From: Symbiodinium microadriaticum
Lineage: Eukaryota > Sar > Dinophyceae > Suessiales > Symbiodiniaceae
Direction of reading: 5' to 3'
DNA: 64,000 bases
NCBI GenBank assembly: GCA_001939145.1
Contig: LSRX01000010.1
Location: 85,082 to 149,081, forward strand
Every line of letters begins with the position of its first letter. Within the stretch, counting starts at the first letter, position 1. Under the pieces are notes generated by a model, which ran no database searches, was not told the origin of the DNA, and saw only the letters and a program-made list of their open reading frames with translations. Position numbers and translations under genes: made by a program. Below, in pieces: positions 42,818 to 54,663 of the stretch.

Positions 42818-45754
42818 CATATATACACATATTTTTCTTCAGGGCTTAGGGCTTAGGGTTTAGAATTTGGGTTTAGGGTTAAGAATTTGAGTTTAGGGTT
42901 TTGGGGTTAGGATGCTTGGGGGTTGAATAAAGCATCGCGGAAACGCCCTTCGAAATATGCACACGCTCTCGCCAAGCTGTCGGGGCCATAGTTGTGTGTT
43001 CTGCACGAGCGGAAAGTCGGTCATGGATCCAGCAGGCTTTCAACGATTCTTTCGGAAGCCTGATGAGGAGCCCTTGTGATGGTTTTGGGACTGAGCTATT
43101 GCACTGTATTGCCCGAGTAACACAGCACTTTCCCGATGAATCTTGGGCAAGGTGGCTTTGAGACAGGATTGCAGGGGCGAGGGGCCAGAAGGGTTCAGAA
43201 GGCTGGGCCGTCGATGCCATTTTTTGTCATTTACGATCAAGGAGGGTGCTTTACATATCGTAGGCCTTGCCATGAACTTTGGCTCTGCCTGGCCAGCCAA
43301 GTTTTAAAAGATGACGTAAGTTTCCGTCGACTTCTGGGACAAGTCTTACCTCCCAACTGTCCTAAAGCTCCAGGCTCCTTAACCCTAACCCTAAGCCCTA
43401 AACCCTACTCTCAAAGCCCAGGAGAGCTTCATGGGCATTTGCATGAAGCCTTGGCCTGAGATTTACACCTAAGGAGCTTTGGGGGTCACAAGGTTCGGGG
43501 CGTCGGCTTTTTGGTCTGAAGTGGCTTTTGCAGTGTTGTGTTTAGACCGGTCTCCCAAGCCTTAGTATGGGTTTCCTGGACTTTCGGACAGAAGGGACTT
43601 AACTTCAGCCTGAGGTTCATTGCGCTTCCTTGCTCGGGTCCCTGGTCTTGGCATTGCTATTGCTATTACTTTAACTATTACTAATACTATTAATATTACT
43701 ATTACTGTTACACTTACTATTACTATTATGGCTGTATTGCGATCCTGCACCAGGCTCCGCGACATCCCCGGGGTCATCCAAGCCTTGCCTCTCGCTCGCA
43801 AGCATGAGAGGCGGACAGATGTACGCATCTGTACATACTGTCGTGTAATGAGAAACAGGGAAAGCTAGCTCGGAAAGTCTGTCAGGTATAGAAACTGTTT
43901 TTATGTGTATAATATGTGTGTGTCTCTCTCTCTCTCTATATATATAATTAATATATATATATATATGAAAGCATGCTTAACATGATATTTGTATTCTGTA
44001 TGAAGGAAAGTTCCAGATAAAACTTCCAGTGCCCGAACTGGTTGCACTAATTTGTCAGCCTGCCTGGATCGACAAAACCCTTCAAGTGGCCTTACATAAC
44101 ACACAATAGTAGTTAAATAAAACCTAGCCATGCTAGTTTGTAGAAGAGGACTCATAGTTAGTGCCTATATATAGTAGTCACAGCCCGAGTACTGGCAATT
44201 CTTAGTATTGATACTGATCCTACCACCACTAGTAGTAGTAGTAGTAGTAGTAGTACTACTACTACTACTACTACTACTACTGCTTCTACTACTATCACTA
44301 GTACTACTCGCATGACTAGTAACCGTAAAGGCGTCGCCTGGTGGAGCTTGGGCAAATGGGCCGAGTGAAGCGAAGCGTCCTGACGCTGGTCACACAGGAG
44401 CTTGGCCGTGTTATCCTATAAGCCCTAAACCCTATAATTCTGCGAGAGCGAGAGTCGAAACCCGATGATTCCCCAGGCTTTGGAGATCAAGGGCGATTTG
44501 CACAAGTCCTGATGCAAAACAGAGTTTTTTGGGGTAGCTGTGTGAGGAATCCGGTCTCGGGGTCTTCTGCCTGTTTCGGAGTACTGTTTTGGCTTCCCTT
44601 AGGGCTTCTGACGGTGATTGATAATCTATAAGTCCCTGTTGTCTCTGCCTGCATTTGCGTGTGTGTGTGTGTGCGTGTGTGTGTGGACTTGTCCTCCTTG
44701 TCTGCATTTGTGCATAGGCCAGCCTGTCAGCCCGGTTGTATCTGTAACTGTGAGTACATAATATTGTGTACCTTTGTTTTTTCTGTCACTGCCTATTTCT
44801 CATTCCTCCATGTTCACCTGTTTCTATCAGTCTGTGGGTTTCTCTCTCCCTCTCTGTGTCTCTCTCGCTACGTAATGCATGGATTAATTTGGGTATGTAT
44901 GTATGCATGCATGCATGTATGTATGTATGTATGTACGCCTGCGATTGTGCTGTTGCAGGTGTATCTGTAATGGTGTTTGTGTTCGTGAGCACATGGGTGT
45001 ATGTTTACATTTACATTCATGTGTGCTTCTCTCTGTGTGTGTGTTTGTGTATGTCCGTGCCTGCAGCCTCACCTGTGTAATATACCTATACACATATACA
45101 CGTACACATACAGATACACACATACACATACATACATAAATACATACATGCATGATGGCGTGACTCCTAATGTTCCTTTGTTTCTGGTCGACATGAGGTG
45201 TACATATATACATACATACATACATATATATATATATATCCAGCCATTGATCATATGTATTTAGTACGTATACACAGAAGAAAGTTTAGATTTACTTCTC
45301 CAGCCGTTTGCTTCGCTTGTGTGTGTGTATTCGGACAGCAACTCGGCCGATCTGTTGCTCTCTCTCCCTCTCTTTCTCTGTGGCTCCCTGCTTATTTCTA
45401 CTTGTGAGCTTGCGACCCTGACCATTCACCCGAGATTCGCAGGCCGTCATAGTCGACGCAGACGGTCTCTACGAAGGCCGCACTGGCAGGACTGTGCATG
45501 TGCTTAAAGCAGGGGCTCAAGGTTGATTCGGCCGAGAGGTACCCTTTAAGGCTTTTCCTTGGATGTAAACTGATACAGCCTCCTGCAGCTTGCTGAAGGT
45601 TTTCTGTGTTTTTTTTTTGTTTGGGGGGGGGGGGGGGGGGCAGGCTGATTCACGTGATGGTACATGATGGTATAGCCCAGGCGGCTCCTCACGACCAGGC
45701 CACATACATTTGTATACAGTATGTCATGATTATTCTGCCTGGCATAGCGTCGCA
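42462..45754. other. no firm gene; many microsatellites and telomere-like fragments
   Basis: (TA)n at about 42788-42812, TTTAGGG-like at 42840-42905, CCCTAAA-like at 43380-43410, TTACTA-rich at about 43665-43730, (TC)n-(TA)n at 43922-43968, an AGT/ACT palindrome at 44231-44280, (GT)n at 44658-44685, GTAT/GCAT tracts at 44895-44937, CATA tracts at 45075-45150 and 45203-45240, and a T9/G17 homopolymer pair at about 45611-45641. No coding frame of convincing composition was found. Confidence 0.4.
44231..44280. repeat. perfect (AGT)n-(ACT)n palindrome
   Basis: Eight AGT units (44231-44254) are followed at once by at least eight ACT units. This gives a 48-bp perfect palindrome without spacer, able to extrude as a cruciform. 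Imperfect ACT/AGT units continue to about 44315. Confidence 0.85.
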
Positions 45755-46555
45755 ATGGCGTCGGCTATCGTGCCCAACACGCTCTACCTGGGGCCAGAGG
45801 TATCGGTCGCTGAGACGGTCGGAAAGCTGCGCTGCGCGGGCCACAGCGTGCTCGTGATCCGCTGCATGGAGTCCGCACCCGACAGACCGGACTACATTGC
45901 TGCATTGGCCACTGATCAGCTTGACTTGGCAACTTCCAAGACGGAGCTTCTGCATCTGGTGCTGCGAGACGAGGACGAGCAGGCGCTGCAGAATGCAATC
46001 GATACTGCGACTGCAGCGGTGGCAAAGTGGCTGTGTCTCCCGCAGGCAGGAGGAGAAGAGGCCACTGACGACACTGGACATGCTGGTGACTGCAAACCTG
46101 CCTTTGGAAAGCTGAAGCGCCCTTGCCACGCCGTGGTGGTGCATTGCGCTGCCGGCGTGAGCCGTAGTGCAGCCATAGTAACAGCACTTGTGATGACCTT
46201 CGGTGCCAGACTTTGTGGCTCCACAGTCCTGGATCCAGAGCTCAGCGGCACACAGCCGCGGATTGATGGCGGTGCTGTCGGCCTGAAGCGTGCGTTAAGC
46301 TTCGTCGCGAGTAGAAGACCAGTCATCTCCCCAAATGAAGGCTTCCTCGAGCAGCTGATGGCATACGAGGGGCAGCTGCGCGCTGGTGGCGGCGACGACG
46401 GCTTGCAGCCGAGCTTTGATCCGATCCTGCACAAGGCACGCACAGTCGCAGCTGTGTGTGCAGTGACTCCTGAGCTGGCGCGCCGTGCCCTCGACAATGC
46501 AGGGATGGATATCAACAGGGCAGCAGAGTTTATCTTCACCGGTGTGGTGAGGTAA
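45755..46555 (+). CDS. dual-specificity protein phosphatase with C-terminal UBA-like segment
   Basis: A single open frame of 266 residues from ATG 45755. The start fits the family, since DUSPs begin with P-x-LYLG (here VPNTLYLG). The signature HCAAGVSRS gives the catalytic Cys131 and Arg137. The general acid is probably D72 or D74 in LRDEDEQAL. Between acid loop and signature there is an extra loop of about 30 residues rich in Gly/Asp/Glu. The last 40 residues (VCAVTPELARRALDNAGMDI) resemble a UBA-type three-helix domain, suggesting ubiquitin binding. The enzyme would dephosphorylate Tyr/Ser/Thr residues. The stop lies in GTGAGGTAAAC, which resembles a splice donor and is repeated 13 nt later (AGGTAAAC), so an additional 3' exon cannot be excluded. 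Confidence 0.85.
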   Translation: MASAIVPNTLYLGPEVSVAETVGKLRCAGHSVLVIRCMESAPDRPDYIAALATDQLDLATSKTELLHLVLRDEDEQALQNAIDTATAAVAKWLCLPQAGGEEATDDTGHAGDCKPAFGKLKRPCHAVVVHCAAGVSRSAAIVTALVMTFGARLCGSTVLDPELSGTQPRIDGGAVGLKRALSFVASRRPVISPNEGFLEQLMAYEGQLRAGGGDDGLQPSFDPILHKARTVAAVCAVTPELARRALDNAGMDINRAAEFIFTGVVR

Positions 46556-48219
46556 ACTTTACAGGTAAACCAAGAGGAACCTGCAAACGGCATCGGCAAA
46601 TCAGCCTCCACGCGCTTGGCAACTCTCGGCTTTTAAGCATGTGGTGATGCGGCTGCAACCCTGTAAATGGGTCTTTTCGGCATCATCCGAAGGCTAAGCA
46701 GGAGGTCAGAAAGCCAGCAGGGACGAGAGCATTGGCAAAGTTCAGCATCAGTGAGATCGTTTGGCAGATAGCTTTGGCACACATGGCGGGTAGACTGTAA
46801 AGCTTGTGCTACCGCTTTCACGCACGCTCTCATCCGTTGGGATAGCGTGGCCGGGCTGTCGAGGCGAAATCAGTACCTGGCCGAGGGTCTTCATCTGGTT
46901 TTAGGTCTCGTCCTCAAGCCCAAAACGCTTGAACTCCTGCAGGTTTTTACTAGTCAGAGCAAATCCCAAACCCTTGAATTGAACCACTGCTTCCTTTACT
47001 AGTCTATGACGTAATAGCATATAAGATCGTATGACGATCCTAGCAGGAGCTGTATGAGGCAGCTCCTCGACTTCTACAAGTTCGCCACGGACCACACCGC
47101 ATCGCGGCACGACTTCTGGAGCACCTCGGAGCAATGCGGTCTTCGGAAGCTTCGAGGATTCGAGATAATGTAGGGGGCTTATAATAATTACCTATAGTAT
47201 TTTGGCGGTTAAATACAGTACAATACACCCCAAAAAAAGCTCCATTCGAATTATTAAGACCCCTATACATTAAGTTAAGGTTGACGCAGAGGACTATTTT
47301 GGGTGAAGGTGCCTTTTTGAGTCTGGACCACGGCTGCTGTGGCTGCTCCGGCTAGAAGTACAACAACTGCGACTGTAAAGAAGTCGTCACGTCATGGTTT
47401 CGGTCTTTGTCCGGGGGAAGGTCGCCATGAGTCAGGGCCTTTGCCAGCAGCAGCAAGCGCAAGCCAGATGCTGACACCATGCAGAGAGGGGGGTCGTCGG
47501 TGGTGGTGGTTGTGGCTGCGGCTGTGGCTGCGGTCAGGGTCGTCTGGTCCATCGACTTCTACAACATCCTCAGAACCCCGCTTCAAACCTCCAGTATCCA
47601 TCTTGACCTGTACGCCTTTCAACCTCACTTGCTTAAATGCACTTTGCAGGCCAGTATGCGAACCTCCAGGACGACAAGCAATCCGGGTTACCGGGGTTTT
47701 CGTAACGTAAGGGCTTATCAATGATTGGACGGGTCTTCGGGACATACTAGGGTATGACTATGTAGGGACTCGAGTATGGTGATACGAGTATGTAACTTTT
47801 CGGACTTATAATCTGCTTGTTCTCACTACTCCGAGGATTGCTCTTCATCCATATCTTAAGCGAGGTAAAGTCAACAGATCCTTTTCGTCTTTTTCTGGTT
47901 TGGATTTCCCGTAGCCAGTTTTGGCGGATTGGGTTCCCCATAAACGAGAGCCGACAAGCATCATCTTGCTTCTTCTTTTCTTCATACTGTAACAGGAACA
48001 CAGTTGCAGCCACGGGCGACAAACACAACAAAGAAACGACTACGATCGCATGCTTGTACTTCCAATCCTCGAAAAAGTAGTCAAGGAGAGACTGTTCCAG
48101 GCCCGACGCTCCGCCCCCAAGCCCTACAATGCCGAAGCCCGGAGCCCTAAACCACTAAACCGCTACCCCGAGGGGGAAGGCAAGAAACCCCTAAACCGCT
48201 AAAGCGCGAATGATTCGAG
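46556..48219. other. mostly non-coding; one possible exon at 47047-47166
   Basis: After AGCAG|G at 47046 a + strand frame reads CMRQLLDFYKFATDHTASRH and continues DFWSTSEQCGLRKLRG to a stop at 47170. It has good composition but no family that I can name. Another frame at 47479-47724 has a hydrophobic start (SSVVVVVAAAVAAVRVVW) and is weaker. A small hairpin element lies at 47170-47268. Confidence 0.35.
47170..47268. repeat. imperfect hairpin element (MITE-like)
   Basis: GTAGGGGGCTTATAATAATT (47170-47189) pairs imperfectly with AATTATTAAGACCCCTATAC (47249-47268), giving about 99 bp with inverted ends. The terminal sequence differs from the TACCCATAGGC family. It may be a separate non-autonomous element. 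Confidence 0.4.
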
Positions 48220-49179
48220 GAGGCTGCTGGAGATGTCTCCGGCGCCTTAGAAAGCCGGCTGCGAGAAAGCAGAGCTCTTCAGGCTCGGGGAATCCGGGAG
48301 CCGAAAATCAAGGTACAGTCAGGTGTTAAAGTGTTCGGGTCCTGGGCTTTAGGGTCTTCGGGTTTAGGGCTCTGTGGGTTAAGTACATTGCAGTCGCAGT
48401 CCCTGCCCAAAAAAGGATTTTGGGGCTCAGGGTTTCAGAGCGTGGGCGGACTCGCTGGCTGACGCTCAGGGCCCAGTTGCAAAAAGTGTTAAGTCCAGGT
48501 GTAGGGTTTAGAGGGTTCTTGTGTGCTGGGGTTGTGTAAGGACCTAGCCAGTACGACACAGACGGGGTTTCTTCTGGACCAGCTAGATTCCTGCATCTTC
48601 TCGTTTCAGAACACATGGACGGCGCAAGAGCCATCTGTAGGAATATGGGGTCTATCGCATTGATTATTGAACATATGTGGGTCATACAAAGCATGCACAT
48701 GACACGCACGCGATATTTCACTGTGCTTACAGGCAGGGGCATGCCTGCATTTGCGTGCATGCATGCGCATGATTACATATGCACACTCACATCAGCTTTT
48801 CTGCTTGCTCGCCAGGCACGATTGTGGGCCGTGGCCTTAGCTTCTTCAGCCTCCACGGCCCGAAGCCCTACGCCCCATTTCAACACCATAAACCCTAAGC
48901 ATCCCTAAGCCCCAAACACAAAACCCCAACCCGACTTCAGCCCCAACCAAACCCGAACCCAAAGCCAAAAACAATCACCATACGCCCAAATCCTAAACCA
49001 TAAACCCCAAGCCTCCGGCGCTAAACCGGCTTTTGGTTTCGAAGACCGGGCCAAGGATGAGAACGACCCCACCGTCTTCAGCGACCTTCTCCAGGACTGG
49101 AGCTTCAGCTAGTAGTAGTCGTAGAAGTAGCGGAAGGAGAAGACGTAGGAGCATATAGTAGTAGTAGGAGTAGTAGTAG

Positions 49180-49250
<71 letters not shown>

Positions 49251-50532
49251 CGGATCAGCTTTCCTTGCCTCGGATCACCGGACCAAAGCGCTTGCTGCCT
49301 CAGCAAAGTTTGGGGTTTGGGAAAAAAGGGCCGATTTACCAACCAAACAGCAAGAGTACCACACTCGGCACCTCAACAAACCTCGGCTAGGGAAGCCCAG
49401 TTCGAAGCCCACCGAATGGAATCTAAAGCTGCAGTAGGAGTCTAACCTAGCCCGACCAGCAGCATCGGGCCTGACCCAATCTAACCCAATGCGCCCAACA
49501 AGCCTGCCCTGACCTGAGTCTAGAGGTCACTCAAGCTAGATTCACGCAGCACGGACTTAACTTGCCCCAACATGTACATTCGTGGTGGAACTGCAGGAGG
49601 ATTTCCCGCTTCCCTTTGAATCCTGCGGACCTCTAACCGCGCACGCGGTGCATGGCAGGACTTGACTGGCTGTCTGGACTTGCTCAACGAAATTCTAGAT
49701 GACCCAGCGGCTAAAGAAGCATCCAAGGCCAGGGTTTCCGAAAGTCGAGGCTGAGTCCGACCAAGCTTGACGTTCATTCAAGCAGCTGTCTGTCAACGTG
49801 GCGATAGACATGCACCCTATAAACCCTAAACTATCATGATTTTGGGCCCTATTCAGGCGCATGTGCAGCCGTTTGCCTACCTGGCGCGGGACGCAGCGAA
49901 GCGATTGAAAGACAGGTTCGACATGACGGTCCAGGACACGGTGTAAGCTTCAAGCTTCAGTTCCAGGGGTCTGCGATGCAACCACTGTTCTAAAATCGTT
50001 GTTCGGAAGGGTCGTGTCCAACGATGCAGCCATTCTTCCGTAGGGTTTTTCGGAAGCCCGTTGTCGTTTCCTGTTCTCGCATGACCAAGCTCTCCTAGAC
50101 TCTCTTTGGCTCGCTTTCGCTCTCTGTCTCTCTCTCTCTCTCTCTGTCTCTGTTTCTCCCTTTCCCTCTTTGTTTGTCTATACATCTGCATACTGGTGAC
50201 CGGTGCTTGTGCATCCCACAGGAGCCCAGTTGGGTTGGTTCTGTTTCGCATCTGCAGAAGATCGCCGATAACGCAGAGAAACGGTTGGCAAAGCTGGCAG
50301 CCCGGCTTGAAGAATGTGCGATGCGGTTGAGGTTTAGGGTTTAGGGATGCCATGGTGGCATGGCCAAATTGCTTACGGCATCTAAGGAAGGATGACTGCA
50401 CGAAGCGTTGCTATCCCTTCCAAGTAGTTTTGGCACGTGTTGACGTGCTTCCACATCGAAGTTTACTGGCGTGCCATTGTACAGGAGACAGATCCTCGCT
50501 CATGAGCACGACAGCCACGGGAAAGGTCAGAG
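48220..50532 (+). CDS. exon chain of an unidentified coiled-coil protein
   Basis: Exons 49857-49940, 50222-50325 and 50485-50532 join cleanly (phases 0 and 2, GT donors GTGTAAG, GTTGAG and GTAAGA, acceptors AG|G). They encode PFAYLARDAAKRLKDRF, then SHLQKIADNAEKRLAKLAAR and RQILAHEHDSHGK, a strongly helical Ala/Lys/Glu/Leu sequence. An upstream exon 48220-48312 (phase 0 at both ends, AG|G acceptor, GTACAG donor) gives GALESRLRESRALQARGI. A segment near 49030-49105 (GFEDRAKDENDPTVFSDLLQ) could lie between them but lacks an AG|G acceptor. I do not recognise the protein; the ends of the gene were not found. TTTAGGG-like sequence follows the donor at 50326 directly. Confidence 0.55.
49155..49252. 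repeat. (TAG)n microsatellite
   Basis: TAGTAGTAGGAG variants followed by about 23 perfect TAG/AGT units. The poly-Thr frame on the - strand is its translation, not a gene. Confidence 0.9.
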
Positions 50533-50924
50533 GTAAGACTTGCTAAGACTGAAGCTGCAGCACCCAGTCAGTGTGCTAATTGCCAAGTACTACTAGCTGG
50601 GAATCATTGCTCTCAGGGCTCAGATTCTCGGAGAAAAGACGGGTTCTTGTTCGCCGCCCGGGCTCAAAAGTCTAAGTAAGCATCGCTTTAGTAGTTTAAA
50701 GATTGAACGTGAAGCAAGGCAGAGTTACCCACGCAGACACTGGCCACGAACCTTCTTGGGGAATTCTCGGTAGGAGGTCAAGGGCTGCAGAGCTTCAGAA
50801 GTGATGATGCAGACGCCTGCGTGCTGCAGACTAATATAGGGTTTAGGGTTTAGGGTTTAGTAGGCAAGAGCTCCCCGAGAGCTGTTTGGCTACACCTCAC
50901 CATATGGCAATACAGCGCAACAAG

Positions 50925-50973
50925 CTAGATTTATTTGGGCTGTGTTCCATGCTCACAGTCTACACACAGACAC

Positions 50974-51026
<53 letters not shown>

Positions 51027-51094
51027 CACATGTATAGACGTATGNCTAGATTTATTTGGGCTGTGTTCCATGCTCACAGTCTACACACAGACAC

Positions 51095-51145
<51 letters not shown>

Positions 51146-51163
51146 CACATGTATAGACGTATG
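50925..51163. repeat. 118-120 bp direct duplication flanking a single N (probable assembly join)
   Basis: Bases 50925-51044 and 51046-51163 are the same sequence (CTAGATTTATTTGGGCTGTG ... ACGTATG). They differ only in one TA dinucleotide, and the single unknown base at 51045 lies between them. The shared part includes a (CA)n and a (TA)n tract. Two contig ends that overlap but were joined by a gap character explain this best. Confidence 0.9.
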
Positions 51164-53040
51164 CATACGTAACTACATATATACATATAACATATCACAC
51201 ACACATATATATATATATATATGTATAGACGTATGCATACGTAACTACATATATATACATACATATATACATATACCTACCTACCAACCAACCAATACAA
51301 CCTACCTACCTACCTACCTACGTACGTACCTACTTACGTATATACATAGATATATGTGTACATTGTACATGTACATACGTCTGTTGTTTGCAGTGTTCGC
51401 TTTGTGCATGGACCCACGCGGCTGGCATGCCTTGTAGTCGCAGCTGCAGGTCATGTTCGAGGCCTTGGCATTTGTTAATGCATGATCGCTTACTTACCTG
51501 CACATCCTAGATACCCAGACACAAGCTGTTCCAGATATTTCAGTCATGCAAACCGCCTGGTATTCTAGCCTGCCATTGCGTGCCCTTGCGTCGCGAGACC
51601 CTAGGGGCGAGAGAGAGAGAGAGAGAGAACCGGTTTGCATGCCATACCATCTTTTCAGCCGCAGCTGAAAGGTTACAGCGCCTGTGCGAGGATTCAAAAA
51701 AAAGCCAGTGACAGACCGAAGCCTCAGTATTCCCACACTGCGCGCTTGGTGGAGACCAGCATGAGCAACTGCAAGGAGTTCGCCAAAAGTTTGGTGTGGT
51801 CATCTTAAATGAAGGTCGCAAGCATATCCTCAATTTTCATGCAAAGCTCTTCCCCCTGAAAGCATCCTCCATCAAGCCGTGTACATCCTCCAAAGTCCTG
51901 AGGACTCGCTATGTGATTGTGTCTGGAGCAGGGGTTTTCTAAGTGTTTCAGAAAGCCAGTGACCGCAACATACACACCAAAGCCATAACACACCTCAAGA
52001 CTAATGCTACAGCCTCCAAGCAATTAACCTTGTATCCCGTACACCCTATTTTCAACCCCATAACCCCCAAACTTAAATCCTAAAGCAAACGCCCATGAGC
52101 CACGTAATCCTTTCTAAAACCCCAACTCCTGTGAAACACGTGCAGGGGACTTCCTCGCTGCCTCTGGACACCCGCAGCCGCAACAGTTTCCGGCCCGGCT
52201 TGCCTGAGGCCTTCGTCGTTCATGCTCGGGGCTTTAGGATTTAAGGGGCTTCAGGGTTTAGGGGTTTAGGGGCTTTAGGGTTTAGGGGTTTAGGGGCTTC
52301 AGGGTTTAGGGGTTTAGGGGCTTTAGGGTTTAGGGGTTAAGGGGCTGGTTGAGTCGCTGCAAACCAGATGCAAAAAAGGGGGTTTAGGGGCTTAGGGTCT
52401 GCTTCAGGGTTTGGAGTTTGGGATTCGGCTTGAAGATGCTACTTCTACTATCAGAGATGGTGTTGCCCTTTTTGTTTCCTGTTGCCGTGCACCTGCTCGT
52501 ACCATTAGTATACTGCCCTTTACATGTTTACAGCTCTGCGAGAAGTGAGGGTTTAGGATTCACCTGCCCGGCTTCCTCTCATAGCACAGGCGCGATGTAT
52601 GCTTTCAGTGTTATCCTACTGCATAAAGATGTATATTACGCCACGGTTCGAGCATAGTGCCAGTTCCACGTAGGGTGGGGTACAGTGAAGGGATTCAAGC
52701 CCAGTCAAGAGCCAACCAAATGGCTTATCTCCCCCGGGCAGGTCTGGAGTGCACACATGACGTGGTAGGCACAGTGGCCAGACTGTGGTATTGAGGTATT
52801 GCTCACTGGAGTGTATCCTTTGCGAGTCGCACAGATTGTCACTTAAGTTCGGGTCTTGTCAAAAGGCACCCTAACCCGCAAGACTCCCACATGGTCTTGC
52901 TGGCGTAAGACAAACGTTATGAGGACCTGGTGCCCTAACCGCGAGCCTCGGATCAGAGCAACCCCGCCTGACAGCCTGACAAATATATAAGCAAGCAGGC
53001 CACGGCTAGTACCACTGATGCACTGGTGCTTGAGATAAAT
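51164..53040. other. no gene seen; microsatellite and telomere-like sequence
   Basis: A 36-bp sequence starting GTATAGACGTATGCATACG occurs at about 51151 and 51222. CCTA/CGTA tetramers fill 51300-51345, and a (GA)n run lies at 51609-51628. A block of GGGTTTAGGGGCTT-type telomere-like repeats lies at 52236-52400. Open frames are short and unconvincing. Confidence 0.4.
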
Positions 53041-54640
53041 GATGAATGAATGCGTTTTTGATTGAGTGATGCGTTGAATGGATGAATGAATGGATGGATG
53101 GATGGATGAATGAATGCAGAATGAATGAATGATTGAATGAATGAATGAATGAATGAACGAATGAATTGAGTGAATGAACTGAGTGAAGTGAATGAAGTGA
53201 GTGAAGTAAATGAAAGAACGAACGAATGAACTGAGATGAGATGGATGGAAGTATGGAAGGATGGATAGATGGATGTACCTATGGATGGATGGAATGGAAC
53301 GGAATGTAATGGGGTGAATGGTTGAATGCATGGACAAATGGAAATTAATGGGAAGGAATGGAACTGAAATCCAATGGAACGATAGAATGAATGAATGAAT
53401 GAATGAAATGAATGAATGGAATGGAATGGAATGGAATGGAATGGAATGGAATGGGATGGGATGGGATGGGATGGGATGGGATGGGATGGGATGGGATGGA
53501 TGAATGAATGAATGGCTGAGTGACTCAATGAATGACACGAGTGAACGACTGACATGAATTGATGGAAGGGGCTGACATGAATAAATGATGGGATGGGATG
53601 GGATGGGATGGGATGGGATGGGATGGGATGGGATGGGATGGGATGGGATGGGATGGGATGGGATGGATGAATGAATGAATGGCTGAGTGACTCAATGAAT
53701 GACACGAGTGAACGACTGACATGAATTGATGGAAGGGGCTGACATGAATAAATAATTGAATGACTTGAAGGAATTGAATGGAGGGGATGAGTGACATCGA
53801 TGAACGAGTCAATCAATCACTGAAAGAAAGAAAGCATGAATGAAACGAAACGAAATTAAATGAAACGAAATGAATGAATGAATGAATGAATGAATGAATG
53901 AATGAATGGAAGAAAGAAAGAAAGAAATGAATGAATGAATGAATGAATGGAATGAATGAATGGAATGAATGGATGAATGAATGAATGGATGAATGAATGA
54001 ATGAATGAATGCATGAATGAATGAATGAATGAATGAAATGAATGAATGAATGAATGAATGAATGAATGAATGGAATGAATGAATGAATGAATGAATGAAT
54101 GAATGAAATGAATGAATGAAATGAATGAATGGAATGAATGAGTGAGTGCGCGAGTGAATGAATGTATGAATCAATTAATGAATGAATGAAAGGAATGAGC
54201 TGAGATGACATGCTTGAAATAATGAATGAATGGGATGGAATGGAATAGAAATCAAAGAAACGGAATGAAAGGGCATGAATGAACCAATTGATGAATGAAT
54301 GATTGAAAACGGAGGAGCGCTGGATGGATGCATGAACGAACGAAGCGACCGAAGGAAGGAAGGACGGAATGAACGAAGGAATGCATGACTGACCTGACAG
54401 AGGCAGACAGGCAGACTGACTGACTGACTGGCTGACCGAAAGAAGGAATAGAATGATATGGAATGCCATGACGTGGCATGAAGTTTTTGGAGACAAAAGA
54501 TGGAAAGGAATGAATGACATGAAATAAGTGAACGAACGAAAGAAAGCAGTGGCAGACATGAGCGATATGAAAGAACCGAGGCAAGTGTATGAATTAGGAT
54601 TAGTGCGTGAGTGAGCGAGAGAGAGAGAAAGAGAGTGAAT
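53041..54640. repeat. GAAT/GGAT/GGGAT satellite with a 167-bp internal duplication
   Basis: Long runs of GAATGAAT, GGATGGAT, GGAATGGAAT and GGGATGGGAT. A non-repetitive segment (GGCTGAGTGACTCAATG ... GACATGAATAAAT) occurs at about 53514 and again at 53681, a 167-bp offset filled by (GGGAT)n. The - strand frames across it (SFIHSFIHS) are translations of the repeat and should not be annotated as proteins. The array ends a few bases before the spliced-leader relict at 54645. Confidence 0.9.
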
Positions 54641-54644
54641 GAAT

Positions 54645-54663
54645 GTAGCCATTTTGGCTCAAG
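54645..54663 (+). other. relict dinoflagellate spliced leader (DinoSL) at the 5' end of the retroelement
   Basis: GTAGCCATTTTGGCTCAAG matches the last 19 of the 22 nt of the conserved dinoflagellate trans-spliced leader. It lies immediately after the GAAT satellite and 350 bp before the first AUG of the element, on the same strand. A genomic spliced leader in this position is the mark of reverse transcription from a trans-spliced mRNA. It is too short and isolated to be an SL RNA gene: no donor GT or Sm-site segment follows it. Confidence 0.9.
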
